DNA of 64,000 nt from Gammaproteobacteria bacterium (GTDB taxonomy: Bacteria; Pseudomonadota; Gammaproteobacteria; Arenicellales; Poriferihabitantaceae), in assembly GCA_028817405.1 (NCBI GenBank), contig JAPPPS010000006.1, positions 1-64,000 on the forward strand, in the 5' to 3' direction. The notes below the pieces were generated by a model that was given only the letters and a program-made list of their open reading frames with translations, was not told the DNA's origin and did no database searches. Within the stretch, counting starts at the first letter, position 1, and every line of letters starts with the position of its first letter. This document shows positions 18,541 through 26,873 of this stretch, one piece after another. The translations under genes were made by a program, and so were the position numbers.

Positions 18541-19625
18541 CGGATTTTCAGCGTGGATAAGCCGACCAACACCAGAATCAGCGAGATAATCCACAGGCGC
18601 ACCACCACCCGTGGCTCGGGCCAGCCTTTCAGTTCGAAATGATGGTGCAGCGGCGCCATGCGGAAGATGCGCCGGCCGACCAATTTGTACGACGCGACTT
18701 GCAGAATCACCGACACCGTCTCGACCACGAACACCCCGCCCATAATCACCAGCACGATTTCTTGCCGCACGATGACCGCGACCACGCCGATGGCGGCGCC
18801 CAACGACAGCGCGCCGATGTCGCCCATGAACACCTGCGCCGGGTAGGTGTTGAACCACAAGAATCCTAAGCCGGCGCCGACCAGCGTGGTGCAAAACACC
18901 AGCACTTCGCCGGCCCCGGGGATGTACGGAATGCCGAGATACGCGGAATAAATCGCGTTGCCGGTGGCGTACGCGAAGATGCCGAGCGCGCCCGCGACCA
19001 TCACCGTCGGCATAATCGCCAAGCCGTCCAAGCCGTCGGTCAGGTTGACGGCGTTGCTGGAGCCGACGATGACCAACCAAGTCAAAACCACGAATCCCCA
19101 GCCCAGCGGCAGCGCGATGTCTTTGAACAGCGGCAGCAGCAGCGCGGTCTCGGCCGCCGATTCCGCGGTGTGGTAGAGGAACAGCGCCGCCGCCAGGCCG
19201 GCCACGCCTTGGCAGATAAATTTGTTGCGCGCGCCCATGCCGCGCGGGTTGGCGTCCGCGAGTTTGCGGTAGTCGTCGAACCAGCCGATGACGCCGAACG
19301 CGGTGGTGGTGAACAAAATCACCCAGATGAAACGGTTGGCGAGGTCGCCCCACAGCAGCGTCGAAAGTAACACCGAGAGCAGAATCAACGCCCCGCCCAT
19401 GGTCGGCGTGCCGACTTTGCCGGCGTGCGTCGGCGGCCCGTCGGCGCGCACCGTCTGGCTGATTTGATGCGCGCTCAATTTGCGAATCACGCGCGGCCCG
19501 AACACGAAGAAAATGCCGATGGCGGTCAGCACACCGCAGATGCCGCGGAAGGTCAGGTAGCGGAACACATTGAACGCGCCGATGCCGTATTCGCGCGCGA
19601 GGTGCTCGAAGAGGTAGGTCAGCAT
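18537..19625 (-). CDS. mraY: Phospho-N-acetylmuramoyl-pentapeptide-transferase
   Basis: Polytopic membrane enzyme making lipid I from UDP-MurNAc-pentapeptide and undecaprenyl phosphate. 362 residues, normal length. Signatures: [20 protein letters not shown] (catalytic Asp pair), [33 protein letters not shown] and [15 protein letters not shown]. It overlaps murF by 7 nt and murD by ATGA. Confidence 0.97.
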   Translation of the reverse strand: MLTYLFEHLAREYGIGAFNVFRYLTFRGICGVLTAIGIFFVFGPRVIRKLSAHQISQTVRADGPPTHAGKVGTPTMGGALILLSVLLSTLLWGDLANRFIWVILFTTTAFGVIGWFDDYRKLADANPRGMGARNKFICQGVAGLAAALFLYHTAESAAETALLLPLFKDIALPLGWGFVVLTWLVIVGSSNAVNLTDGLDGLAIMPTVMVAGALGIFAYATGNAIYSAYLGIPYIPGAGEVLVFCTTLVGAGLGFLWFNTYPAQVFMGDIGALSLGAAIGVVAVIVRQEIVLVIMGGVFVVETVSVILQVASYKLVGRRIFRMAPLHHHFELKGWPEPRVVVRLWIISLILVLVGLSTLKIR

Positions 19626-21175
19626 GGGGGGCCTCCGGGTTTTGGGGCGGGGGTTTTGACGGTGGATTCGGCCGCGGTTTCGGAGCCGGCGGGGGCGACG
19701 GTGGATGCCGCGGCGGTGGAATTGTCCGGCGACGGTTTCAGTTGCGCCGCCACCCGGCTCATGTCGGTTGAGCGCGAGCCTTTAATTAGCACCGTGGCGT
19801 TGTCGTCCAACAACGGCAGCAACCGCGCCAACAACCGTTCGAGGCGGTCAAACCGTTCGCCGCCGCCGAAGCCGCGCAAGTACGCGTCGATGTCGTCGGC
19901 GCCGTGGGATTCGCCGGCCGCGCCTAAACACAGCAGATGTTCGACGCCGCATTCGCGCGCGTGGCGGCCGATGTCACGGTGCATTTGCGCGCTTTGTTCG
20001 CCGAGTTCCGCCATCGCGCCGAGCGCCGCAATGCGCGCGCCGCCGGCGGCCGCCAGATGTTCGAGCGCGACGCGCATGGAGGCCGGGTTGGCGTTGTAAC
20101 TGTCGTCGATGACGGTGGCGCCGCGCAGCCCGGTGAAGGTGAACAACCGGCCCGGCAGCGCGCCGGGGAAGGCGCTCAAACCCGCGCCGATGCGCGCGGC
20201 GGTGGCCCCGGCCGCATGCGCGGCGGCCGCGGCGGCCGCGGCGTTGGCTAAGTTGTGCGCGCCCGGCAGTTGCCAGTCAACGGCGACGGTTTTTCCTGCG
20301 ATGTCGAGTTGGATGCGCGAATCGGAAATGCGCGCGGCGCGGATGTCGGCATCACCGTCACCGTCGGCGCGCGCGGTGAATCGCACCATGCGCCGCACCT
20401 TCAACCGTCGCAATTCGGCGCGCCAAAAATCATGGAAGCGGTCATCGGCGTTCAACACCGCGATTCCATCCGCGCCAAGCCCCCGGAAAATCTCGGCTTT
20501 GGCCGCGGCCACACCGTGCAAGTCGGTCAAGCCGGCCAGATGCGCCGGCGCGACATTGTTGATGAGCGCGACATCCGGGCGCGCCAAGCCGGTCAAATAC
20601 GCGAGTTCGCCGGCGTGGTTCATGCCCATCTCGATGACCGCGTGGGTGTGCGATTCGCGCAGGCGCAGCAGCGTCAGCGGCACCCCCCACTGGTTGTTGA
20701 AACTGGCGCGTGGGGCGAGGCAATTGCCGCCGGCGTTGAAAATCGACGCGACCAGCGCGGTGACGGTGGTCTTGCCGTTGCTGCCGGTGACCGCCACCAC
20801 CGGCAGGTCAAACCGCCGCCGCCAGTGCGCGCCGAGCGCGCCCAAGGCCGCGGTGGTGTCGCCGACATGTACAGTGGGGAAACCCGCGGGCCCGGCATCG
20901 CGCGACACTAACGCCGCGGCCGCGCCCTGCTCTGCGGCCGCGGCGATGAAGTCATGCCCGTCGCGCCCGCCGCCACCGTCGTGGATGGCGACGAACAAAT
21001 CGCCGGACCGTGTGCTGCGCGAGTCGGTGGCGACGCCGCTGAATCGGATGTCACCGTCGCGCCGCGCATCACCGTCGCGCCGGGCGTCACCGTCGCGCCG
21101 GGCGTCCGCGCCGCGTCGGGCGCTCGCGCCGCGTAGTTGCCCGCGCGTCACTTCCGCGACTTCGGACAGACTCAT
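19619..21175 (-). CDS. murF: UDP-MurNAc-tripeptide--D-Ala-D-Ala ligase
   Basis: Adds D-Ala-D-Ala to complete the pentapeptide. About 518 residues from the ATG at 21175 (TGATG overlap with murE; an upstream GTG at 21178 is also possible). Motifs: P-loop [53 protein letters not shown] and [11 protein letters not shown]. Residues about 20-43 are four near-copies of the pentapeptide ARRDGD-type unit (15-bp tandem repeat, 21046-21116), inserted near the substrate-binding N-domain. The C-terminal tail is Pro/Thr-rich. Confidence 0.96.
   Translation of the reverse strand: MSLSEVAEVTRGQLRGASARRGADARRDGDARRDGDARRDGDIRFSGVATDSRSTRSGDLFVAIHDGGGGRDGHDFIAAAAEQGAAAALVSRDAGPAGFPTVHVGDTTAALGALGAHWRRRFDLPVVAVTGSNGKTTVTALVASIFNAGGNCLAPRASFNNQWGVPLTLLRLRESHTHAVIEMGMNHAGELAYLTGLARPDVALINNVAPAHLAGLTDLHGVAAAKAEIFRGLGADGIAVLNADDRFHDFWRAELRRLKVRRMVRFTARADGDGDADIRAARISDSRIQLDIAGKTVAVDWQLPGAHNLANAAAAAAAAHAAGATAARIGAGLSAFPGALPGRLFTFTGLRGATVIDDSYNANPASMRVALEHLAAAGGARIAALGAMAELGEQSAQMHRDIGRHARECGVEHLLCLGAAGESHGADDIDAYLRGFGGGERFDRLERLLARLLPLLDDNATVLIKGSRSTDMSRVAAQLKPSPDNSTAAASTVAPAGSETAAESTVKTPAPKPGGPPC
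21046..21116. repeat. 15-bp tandem repeat inside murF
   Basis: Four near-identical 15-bp units (core GGCGCGACGGTGA), read in murF as repeated Arg-Arg-Asp-Gly-Asp. The unit length keeps the frame whatever the copy number, so this is a candidate variable-number tandem repeat. Confidence 0.8.
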
Positions 21176-22863
21176 CACTTCGCCGCCTCCCGCGCCAAGG
21201 CCGCGGCCGCGACATAGCGGTCGCTGAATTCCAATACGCGCGCGCCGACGCTTTGCGTGCTCTCGTGGCCCTTGCCGGCGACAAGCACGAAATCCTCGGG
21301 CGCGGCCGCGGCCACCGCGGTTTCAATCGCGCGGCGACGCTCGTGAATCACGGTGGCGTTGCCGGGCGCAACCATGCCGGCGGTGATTTGCGCGGTGATG
21401 TCGGCCGGCTCTTCCCCGCGCGGGTTGTCGTCGGTGACGATGACGCGGCATGCCAAGCGCTCCGCCACCCGCCCCATCACCGCGCGTTTGCCGGCGTCGC
21501 GCTCGCCGCCGCAGCCGAACACCAGATGGATTTTCCCGGCGCAGATTTCCGCCAGCGACGCCAGCGCGCGTTGCAGCGCATCCGGCGTGTGCGCGTAGTC
21601 GACCACCACGGCCGGGCGGCGCGGCGCGCGCGGCAGTAATTCCATGCGGCCCGGCGGCGCGCGCCAGTGCCGGGCCGCGGCCGCCAATTCGCCCAAACCG
21701 TGGCCGCAACACAAACCGACCGCCAACGCCGCCAACAAGTTCGGCGCATGCACCGCGCCGATGAGCGGCGCGCGCACCACCGCCGCCTCGCCGCGGAAGT
21801 CGGCTTCGAAAGCGATGCCGTGCGCGTCCGCGTTGATGTCGCGCGCGCGCAAGTCGGCCGCGGGGTCGTCGATGGCGTAGGTGAATTGTTCCACCGCCGC
21901 GCCGCCGCTTGCCAGCAGTTCGCGGCCGAAGTCGTCGTCCAAGTTGATGACCGCGCAGCCGAGGCCCGCGACTTCAAACAAGCGGCGTTTGGCGGCGCGG
22001 TACGCTTCCATGTCACGGTGGTAGTCGAGGTGGTCGCGGCTCAAGTTGGTGAGCAGCGCGACATCGAAATCGACGCCGCCGAGCCGCCCTTGCGCCAAGC
22101 CGTGCGACGATGCCTCGACGCACACCGCGGCCGCATCGCGCGCCGCAAACTCGGCCAACGCGCGTTGCGTGGACAGCGCATCGGCGGTGGTTAATGGCGA
22201 CGGTTGCAGGTCGCCATCACCGGGGCCGGAGCCGGGGCCGCCGCCATCGCCATCGCCGGGGCCGGCGGCGATAAACCCGCTGCCGACCGTGCTCATGAGC
22301 GCGCAACGCGTACCGAAACCGCCCAAGGCTTGCGCAATCAACCACGCGCAGGTGGTTTTGCCGTTGGTGCCGGTGATGCCGATGACGCGCATGCGCGCCG
22401 ACGGTTGGCCGTAAAACCGCGCCGCGATAACACCGATGCGCCGGCGCAAATCGTCGATGTCGAGTTGCGGTACGGTGATTTTTTCGCGGCCGCGGGGGTT
22501 GCGGCCGGGGTCGCGGCCGGGGTTGACGGTGCCGTCGCCATCGCCGGGGTCACCGTCGCCATCCCCATCGCCGCCGGCCTCCCGCGCCACCGCCACCGCG
22601 CCGCGCGCCACCGCTTGCGCGATGAAGTCGCGGCCGTCGCGCCGCAATCCCGGCAGCGCGAAGAATAAATCGCCCGGGGCCACCGCGCGACTGTCCAGAC
22701 TCAAACCGGTGACGGTTCGGTCGACCGTCACCTCCGCAAAACCATCCAACAACGCGCGCAAGGATTGCTCCGGTCGGGCCGCCGCGGCCGCCCTGCCCGC
22801 GCCCGGCGAGCGCGCCCCCGTCGCCGGCCCCGGCATCGACGCCAACATCTCCGAGGTACTCAT
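21175..22863 (-). CDS. murE: UDP-MurNAc-L-Ala-D-Glu--meso-DAP ligase
   Basis: Adds the third stem residue. The DNPR motif (TDDNPRGEEP) indicates meso-diaminopimelate specificity. 562 residues, against a normal length of about 495. Two Gly/Asp-rich inserts account for the excess: about 97-128 (GDGDGDGDPGDGDG..., followed by an NPGRDPGRNPRG stretch) and about 201-222 (GPGDGDGGGPGSGPGDGD). Both are coded by GGTGAC/CCGGGG-type repeats. Motifs: SLDSRAVAPGDLF, P-loop GITGTNGKTTCAW, EASSHGLAQGRL, NLSRDHLDYH, VDYAHTPDAL. The ATG at 22863 is in an ATGA overlap with ftsI. Confidence 0.96.
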   Translation of the reverse strand: MSTSEMLASMPGPATGARSPGAGRAAAAARPEQSLRALLDGFAEVTVDRTVTGLSLDSRAVAPGDLFFALPGLRRDGRDFIAQAVARGAVAVAREAGGDGDGDGDPGDGDGTVNPGRDPGRNPRGREKITVPQLDIDDLRRRIGVIAARFYGQPSARMRVIGITGTNGKTTCAWLIAQALGGFGTRCALMSTVGSGFIAAGPGDGDGGGPGSGPGDGDLQPSPLTTADALSTQRALAEFAARDAAAVCVEASSHGLAQGRLGGVDFDVALLTNLSRDHLDYHRDMEAYRAAKRRLFEVAGLGCAVINLDDDFGRELLASGGAAVEQFTYAIDDPAADLRARDINADAHGIAFEADFRGEAAVVRAPLIGAVHAPNLLAALAVGLCCGHGLGELAAAARHWRAPPGRMELLPRAPRRPAVVVDYAHTPDALQRALASLAEICAGKIHLVFGCGGERDAGKRAVMGRVAERLACRVIVTDDNPRGEEPADITAQITAGMVAPGNATVIHERRRAIETAVAAAAPEDFVLVAGKGHESTQSVGARVLEFSDRYVAAAALAREAAK

Positions 22864-24605
22864 GCGCCGTCCCCGCCGGCCGCGGTTGTTGCGGTCGCCC
22901 CGGCCGCGGCCGCCGCCGGCAACGCATCCGGCGCGATGTTGTACAAGCGCATCAAGTCCGCGGTCAGTTTGGCGAACACCGGCGCCGCGACATCGCCGCC
23001 GTAGTGGAATTGGCCGCGCGGTTCGTCCACCACCACCGCCACCACGAAGCGCGGCCGGCTGAGCGGCGCGAAGCCGATGAACGCCGACTGGTATCGCCGC
23101 TCGTGGTATGCGCCGTCGACCAACTTGTGGATGGTGCCGGTCTTGCCGCCGATGCGGTACCGCTCGATGCGCGCCTGGCGGGCGGTGCCGGCCGGGCTGG
23201 CGGCGGCCTCCAGCATCGCGCGCAACGCGGCCACGGTGCGCGAGTTGAACACCCGCGGCCCGCGCGCGCGATGCCCCGGCGGCCGGCGTTGCAGCGTGAC
23301 CGGCAGCAGCACCCCGTCGGTGGCGAACACCGTGTACGCGCGCGCCAGTTGCAGCGGCGTGGCCGAGACGCCGTAGCCGTACGACAGCGTGGCGTGCTCG
23401 ATGGCGCGGGTGCGGTGCGGCAAACTGCCGCCGACTTCGCCGGGCAGTTGCGCGGCGCGCCGGCCGAAACCGGCCGCGGATAAAGCGTCGTAGAGTTCGT
23501 CGTACGGCAACTGCAGCGCGATTTTGGTCACGCCGACATTGCTGGACTTCACCACCACATCGGCCAGCGACAATTCGCCGTAGTTGTGGTCGCGCGCCTC
23601 GGTGATGGTGTGGCCGCCGACGGTGATGCGGCCCGGCGCGGTGTCGACCAAACTGCGGGAGTCGAACGCGCCGCTCTCCAGCGCCATGGCCGCGGTGAAT
23701 GGTTTGAGCGTCGAGCCCGGCTCCAAAACATCGGTCACGCTGCGGTTGCGGAACGCGCCGCCGGTGATGGTGCGGCGGTCGTTGGGGTTGAACTGCGGCG
23801 AGTTGACCATGGCCATGATTTCGCCGCTGGGCACCGCCAGCGCCACCACGCTGCCGCCGGCCGCATCGTGCGCTCGCACCGCGGCCTCGAGATAATCGCC
23901 GGCCAATGCCTGCAACCGCTGGTCGATGCTGAGCGTTAGGTCCTTGCCGTGCCGCACTTGGCGGATACTTTCGACGCTCTCGACATAGTTGCCGGCGCGG
24001 TCTTTGAGGACGCGGATGCGCCCCGGCGCGCCGGATAATGACGCGTCGTGCGCCGCTTCCAGCCCTTCCTGGCCCGCGTCGTCGACATCGGTGAAGCCGA
24101 TGAGTTGCGCGCCGGCCGGCCCGCCTGGGTAGAACCGTTTGTATTCGCGCTGCAACGCCAAACCCGGCACGCCGAGGCGCATGAGGTCCTGCGCCAAGAA
24201 CGGCGGCAGGCGGCGCTGGATGTACATAAAACCGGCATCGGCGCGGCGCGCGCAAGCGGCCGCCAATTGCGCCGCGGAGCGGTCGATGCGCGCCAGCAAC
24301 GGTTGCCACATGGCGCGCGCGTCGGCGGCGCAGAACACCGCGGGATTCGCCCACAACGATTCCACCGGCGTGCTGACCGCCAGCACCCGGCCGTCACGGT
24401 CGAGGATGCGCCCGCGCTGCGGGGCCACCGCCAACTGGCGCAAATGCCGCGCGTCGCCTTGTGCGCGCAGGTGCGCTTGCTCGGCGGTCGAGAGGTGCAC
24501 GACGCGCCAGCCGAGGCCGGCGAACCCCGCCAACAGCGCGGCCACGATGAGATGCTGCCGCCAGCGAGGCGGCGGGTTGCCGGGGCGTTTGCGCGGGTTT
24601 GGCAT
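22860..24605 (-). CDS. ftsI: Septal peptidoglycan transpeptidase PBP3
   Basis: Class B penicillin-binding protein of the divisome. 581 residues from the ATG at 24605. There is one N-terminal membrane helix (about 18-33), a pedestal domain with APQRGRILDRDG, then the transpeptidase domain: S298-T-L-K301 (EPGSTLKPF), S354-x-N (KSSNVG) and K488-T-G490 (GGKTGT). No clear ribosome-binding site precedes the ATG because the upstream 74 bp are a GGTGACGGT minisatellite; an alternative start upstream would encode a poly His-Arg stretch and is unlikely. Confidence 0.95.
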   Translation of the reverse strand: MPNPRKRPGNPPPRWRQHLIVAALLAGFAGLGWRVVHLSTAEQAHLRAQGDARHLRQLAVAPQRGRILDRDGRVLAVSTPVESLWANPAVFCAADARAMWQPLLARIDRSAAQLAAACARRADAGFMYIQRRLPPFLAQDLMRLGVPGLALQREYKRFYPGGPAGAQLIGFTDVDDAGQEGLEAAHDASLSGAPGRIRVLKDRAGNYVESVESIRQVRHGKDLTLSIDQRLQALAGDYLEAAVRAHDAAGGSVVALAVPSGEIMAMVNSPQFNPNDRRTITGGAFRNRSVTDVLEPGSTLKPFTAAMALESGAFDSRSLVDTAPGRITVGGHTITEARDHNYGELSLADVVVKSSNVGVTKIALQLPYDELYDALSAAGFGRRAAQLPGEVGGSLPHRTRAIEHATLSYGYGVSATPLQLARAYTVFATDGVLLPVTLQRRPPGHRARGPRVFNSRTVAALRAMLEAAASPAGTARQARIERYRIGGKTGTIHKLVDGAYHERRYQSAFIGFAPLSRPRFVVAVVVDEPRGQFHYGGDVAAPVFAKLTADLMRLYNIAPDALPAAAAAGATATTAAGGDGA

Positions 24606-24678
24606 GGGGTTTCGGTGGTGTCGGTGGCGGTGACGGTGGCGGTGACGGTGACGGTGACGGTGTCGGTGGCGGTGACGG
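24606..24678. repeat. GGTGACGGT-type minisatellite between ftsL and ftsI
   Basis: The whole spacer is built of short units such as GGTGGCGGTGACGGT. It is the only sizeable gap in the otherwise overlapping run from mraZ to ftsQ, so the repeat has probably separated two genes that once overlapped or abutted. Confidence 0.8.
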
Positions 24679-24975
24679 TTATCCGCCGGTCGCGCCGGCC
24701 CGCCGCAAGGTGATGATGTGGTCGGCGGCCGGCGCGGCCATCTGCAATCTCGCGCGCGCGTCGTCGACCACATTGCGCCGCCCGGCCCAAGTCGCGCGCT
24801 CCAGCAGCAGCCGCCCCTGCTCGGCTTGCAGTTCCAACTGCGCGGCCTCGGCGGCGCGCCACTCGATGAACGCGAGACGGTTCTCGTGGCGGACCGTCAC
24901 CACCGCCAGCGCGCTGGCGAGCACCGCTAACCACAGCGCGATGACGGTGCGGTGGCGTTTCACGGCGGCGCGCAT
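24679..24975 (-). CDS. ftsL: Cell division protein FtsL
   Basis: 98-residue bitopic protein that forms a complex with FtsQ and FtsB. There is a basic N-terminus, a membrane helix (IALWLAVLASALAVVTV, about 12-28), then a coiled-coil segment (EWRAAEAAQLELQAEQGRLL), ending in a short tail. Identification rests on size, topology and position between rsmH and ftsI. Its ATG directly follows the rsmH stop codon. Confidence 0.9.
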   Translation of the reverse strand: MRAAVKRHRTVIALWLAVLASALAVVTVRHENRLAFIEWRAAEAAQLELQAEQGRLLLERATWAGRRNVVDDARARLQMAAPAADHIITLRRAGATGG

Positions 24976-26070
24976 TTACATCGCCCCGGCCGGCGCGGCC
25001 CCGGCCACCCCGCCGGCCCCGGCCACCGCGAGTTTTTCGGCCACGCGCATCACCGCGCTGCGCGCGCGACGGTTGGCTTCGACCTCGGCCGCGGCCGGCC
25101 GGCGCGCCTTGCCGATGAGTTTCACGGACGGGCGGAGTTGGCTGACGGTGACCGGCGCGTCCGGCGGATACGGGTCGCCGCGCGCCGCCTCGCGCAGGAA
25201 GCGTTTGACGATGCGGTCTTCCAACGAATGAAAACTGATGACCACCAGCCGCCCGCCCGCGGCCAGGCCGGCCACCGCCTGCGGCAGCGCGCGGCGCACC
25301 TCGCCGAGTTCGTCGTTCACGGCGATGCGGATGGCTTGGAAAGTGCGGGTGGCCGGGTGTTTGCGCGCGGCTGGTTTGGGTTTGCCGGCGCCGGCCCGGC
25401 GCGGCTGGCGGGATTTGTGGGGCGCGGCGGCGGCGACCAACCGCGCCAACTCCACGGTGTCGGCAATCGGGCCGCGCGCCAAAGCGCGTTTAATCGCGCC
25501 GGCGATGGCGCGGGCAAAACGCTCCTCGCCGAACGCGCGCAGCGCCGCCGCCAACTCGCGCTCGTCAACCCGCGCCAACCACTCGGCCGCGGTCGCGCCG
25601 GCGGTGGCGTCCATGCGCATGTCCAGCGGCCCGGCGGCGGTGAAACTGAAGCCGCGCGCGGGCGTGTCCAACTGCGCCGACGACACGCCGAAGTCAAACA
25701 GCATGCCGGCCACCCGGCCGCGCAAGCCGCGCGATTCGAGGATTTCGCCCAAGCGCGAGAACGGCGCGTGGATGATTTCGACTCGCGCCCCGCCGTCCCC
25801 GCCATCGCCGCTACCGTCACCGCCGCCGCCGTCCCCGTCGCCCAATGCCAGCCGCGCGCAGGCCACGGCCTCGGCGTCGCGGTCAATCGCCAGCAGCCGG
25901 CCGCCGGGCCCGAGCGCGCGCAGGCGGCCGAGAATCGCGCGCGCATGGCCGCCGCCGCCGCAGGTGGCGTCGACCACGCAGTCGCCGGGCGCGAGGTTCA
26001 GCGCCGCCACGGCTGCGTCTTTCATGACCGGAATGTGGGCCGGGCCGGCCACGGTGGCGGCGGCGTTCAT
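24976..26070 (-). CDS. rsmH: 16S rRNA m4C1402 methyltransferase
   Basis: SAM-dependent N4-methylation of C1402 in the 30S decoding site. 364 residues from the ATG at 26070 (ATGA overlap with mraZ). Motifs: HIPVMKDAAVAAL, VVDATCGGGGHARAIL (SAM binding), FDFGVSSAQLDTPARGFSF, PLDMRMD and VISFHSLEDRIVKRFLRE. A Gly/Asp/Ser insert at about 78-94, just after motif II, is coded by a GGTGACGG-like repeat (25793-25846). The C-terminus is Ala/Gly-rich. Confidence 0.96.
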   Translation of the reverse strand: MNAAATVAGPAHIPVMKDAAVAALNLAPGDCVVDATCGGGGHARAILGRLRALGPGGRLLAIDRDAEAVACARLALGDGDGGGGDGSGDGGDGGARVEIIHAPFSRLGEILESRGLRGRVAGMLFDFGVSSAQLDTPARGFSFTAAGPLDMRMDATAGATAAEWLARVDERELAAALRAFGEERFARAIAGAIKRALARGPIADTVELARLVAAAAPHKSRQPRRAGAGKPKPAARKHPATRTFQAIRIAVNDELGEVRRALPQAVAGLAAGGRLVVISFHSLEDRIVKRFLREAARGDPYPPDAPVTVSQLRPSVKLIGKARRPAAAEVEANRRARSAVMRVAEKLAVAGAGGVAGAAPAGAM

Positions 26071-26540
26071 AGCGACAGTTGCTCCAGTTCCGGCGAAATC
26101 TTGTCCATGTCGATGGCATCGGCGAGCCACTGGTCGTGGCGGGCGCGCCATTTTTCCTCGCTCCAGAGTTCGAATTTGTTGCTCTGGCCGATGAGGCAGA
26201 CGCCCTTGCCGATGGCGGCGAAGTCGCGCAGCAACGCCGGCAGCAGCACCCGCCCGCTGCGGTCCATTTCCATGTCGCTGGCGTAGCCGATGAAAAACCG
26301 CTTGAACACGCGGTGGTTGGCGTCGAAGTCCGGCAACGCCGCGACTTTCTTGGCGACGCGCTTCCAGGCGTCGCGCGGATACATCCACAAACTGCGGTCG
26401 TCGCGCTCCTTGCCGACCGAGAAACTGACCGTGGTCACCAACTGGCCGCCGCTGCGCGCGGCCAACGCCTCACGGTAGCGGCTGGGAATCGCCAGCCGCC
26501 CCTTGGCGTCCAACTGGATGATACTGGCTCCGGTGAGCAT
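26067..26540 (-). CDS. mraZ: MraZ transcriptional regulator
   Basis: Ring-forming DNA-binding protein of the AbrB-like fold that represses the dcw promoter. 157 residues (family about 150) from the ATG at 26540. The two MraZ repeats are visible: LDAKGRLAIPSRYREAL (about 10-26) and MDRSGRVLLPALLRDFA (about 92-108). It is the first gene of the dcw operon. A long minisatellite separates its start from the promoter at 26826-26855. Confidence 0.94.
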   Translation of the reverse strand: MLTGASIIQLDAKGRLAIPSRYREALAARSGGQLVTTVSFSVGKERDDRSLWMYPRDAWKRVAKKVAALPDFDANHRVFKRFFIGYASDMEMDRSGRVLLPALLRDFAAIGKGVCLIGQSNKFELWSEEKWRARHDQWLADAIDMDKISPELEQLSL

Positions 26541-26745
26541 GACGGTTTGGTGGTGGGTGACGGTGGTTTGGGTGGCGCGGCGATGGCGACGGTTGCGGGT
26601 GGCGATGGCGACGGTTGCGGGTGGCGATGGCGGCGATTGGCGACGGTGGTGGCGGCGATGGCGACGGTTGCGGGTGGCGACGGCGATGGCGACGGTTGCG
26701 GGCGACGGCGATGGCGACGGTTTGGCACGGTGGCGGCGCGCGGCC
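26541..26745. repeat. Minisatellite in the mraZ 5' leader
   Basis: About 200 bp of irregular tandem repeats (GGCGATGGCGACGGTTGCGG-like units) between the dcw promoter and the mraZ start. If transcribed it forms most of the 5' leader. No conserved RNA element is recognised in it. Confidence 0.8.
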
Positions 26746-26790
26746 GGCCGCGCCACAATGCGGCGCACGCTGAGGAATTCCGGGAAAATT

Positions 26791-26855
26791 CCCCACAACC
26801 CACCACTTTTCCGCTACATTTCTCCACTATACGGACGCGCCGCGCCGAATGTCAA
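26791..26855 (-). promoter_or_regulatory. dcw promoter with putative MraZ box
   Basis: On the minus strand, TTGACA (26855-26850) and TATAGT (26831-26826) are separated by 18 nt, a strong sigma-70 pattern. Just downstream are GTGG units at 26827, 26806 and 26796. The last two are 10 bp apart (TGGTG, 5 nt, TGGGG), close to the TGGGN direct repeats bound by MraZ. The promoter is transcribed away from hemW, which starts at 26874 on the other strand. Confidence 0.65.
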
Positions 26856-26873
26856 GCGAAAATCGAGGAAAAA

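Noticed and set aside
24606-24773. N-terminal extension of FtsI with His-Arg repeats
   Set aside because: Would be coded by the minisatellite spacer and overlap ftsL; the normal PBP3 N-terminus starts at 24605.
25238-26194. Plus-strand ORF opposite rsmH and mraZ
   Set aside because: Shadow frame; no conserved motif.
26560-26745. CRISPR array in the mraZ leader
   Set aside because: Units are short, irregular and contiguous, with no spacers of constant length; it is a minisatellite. No cas genes are present.
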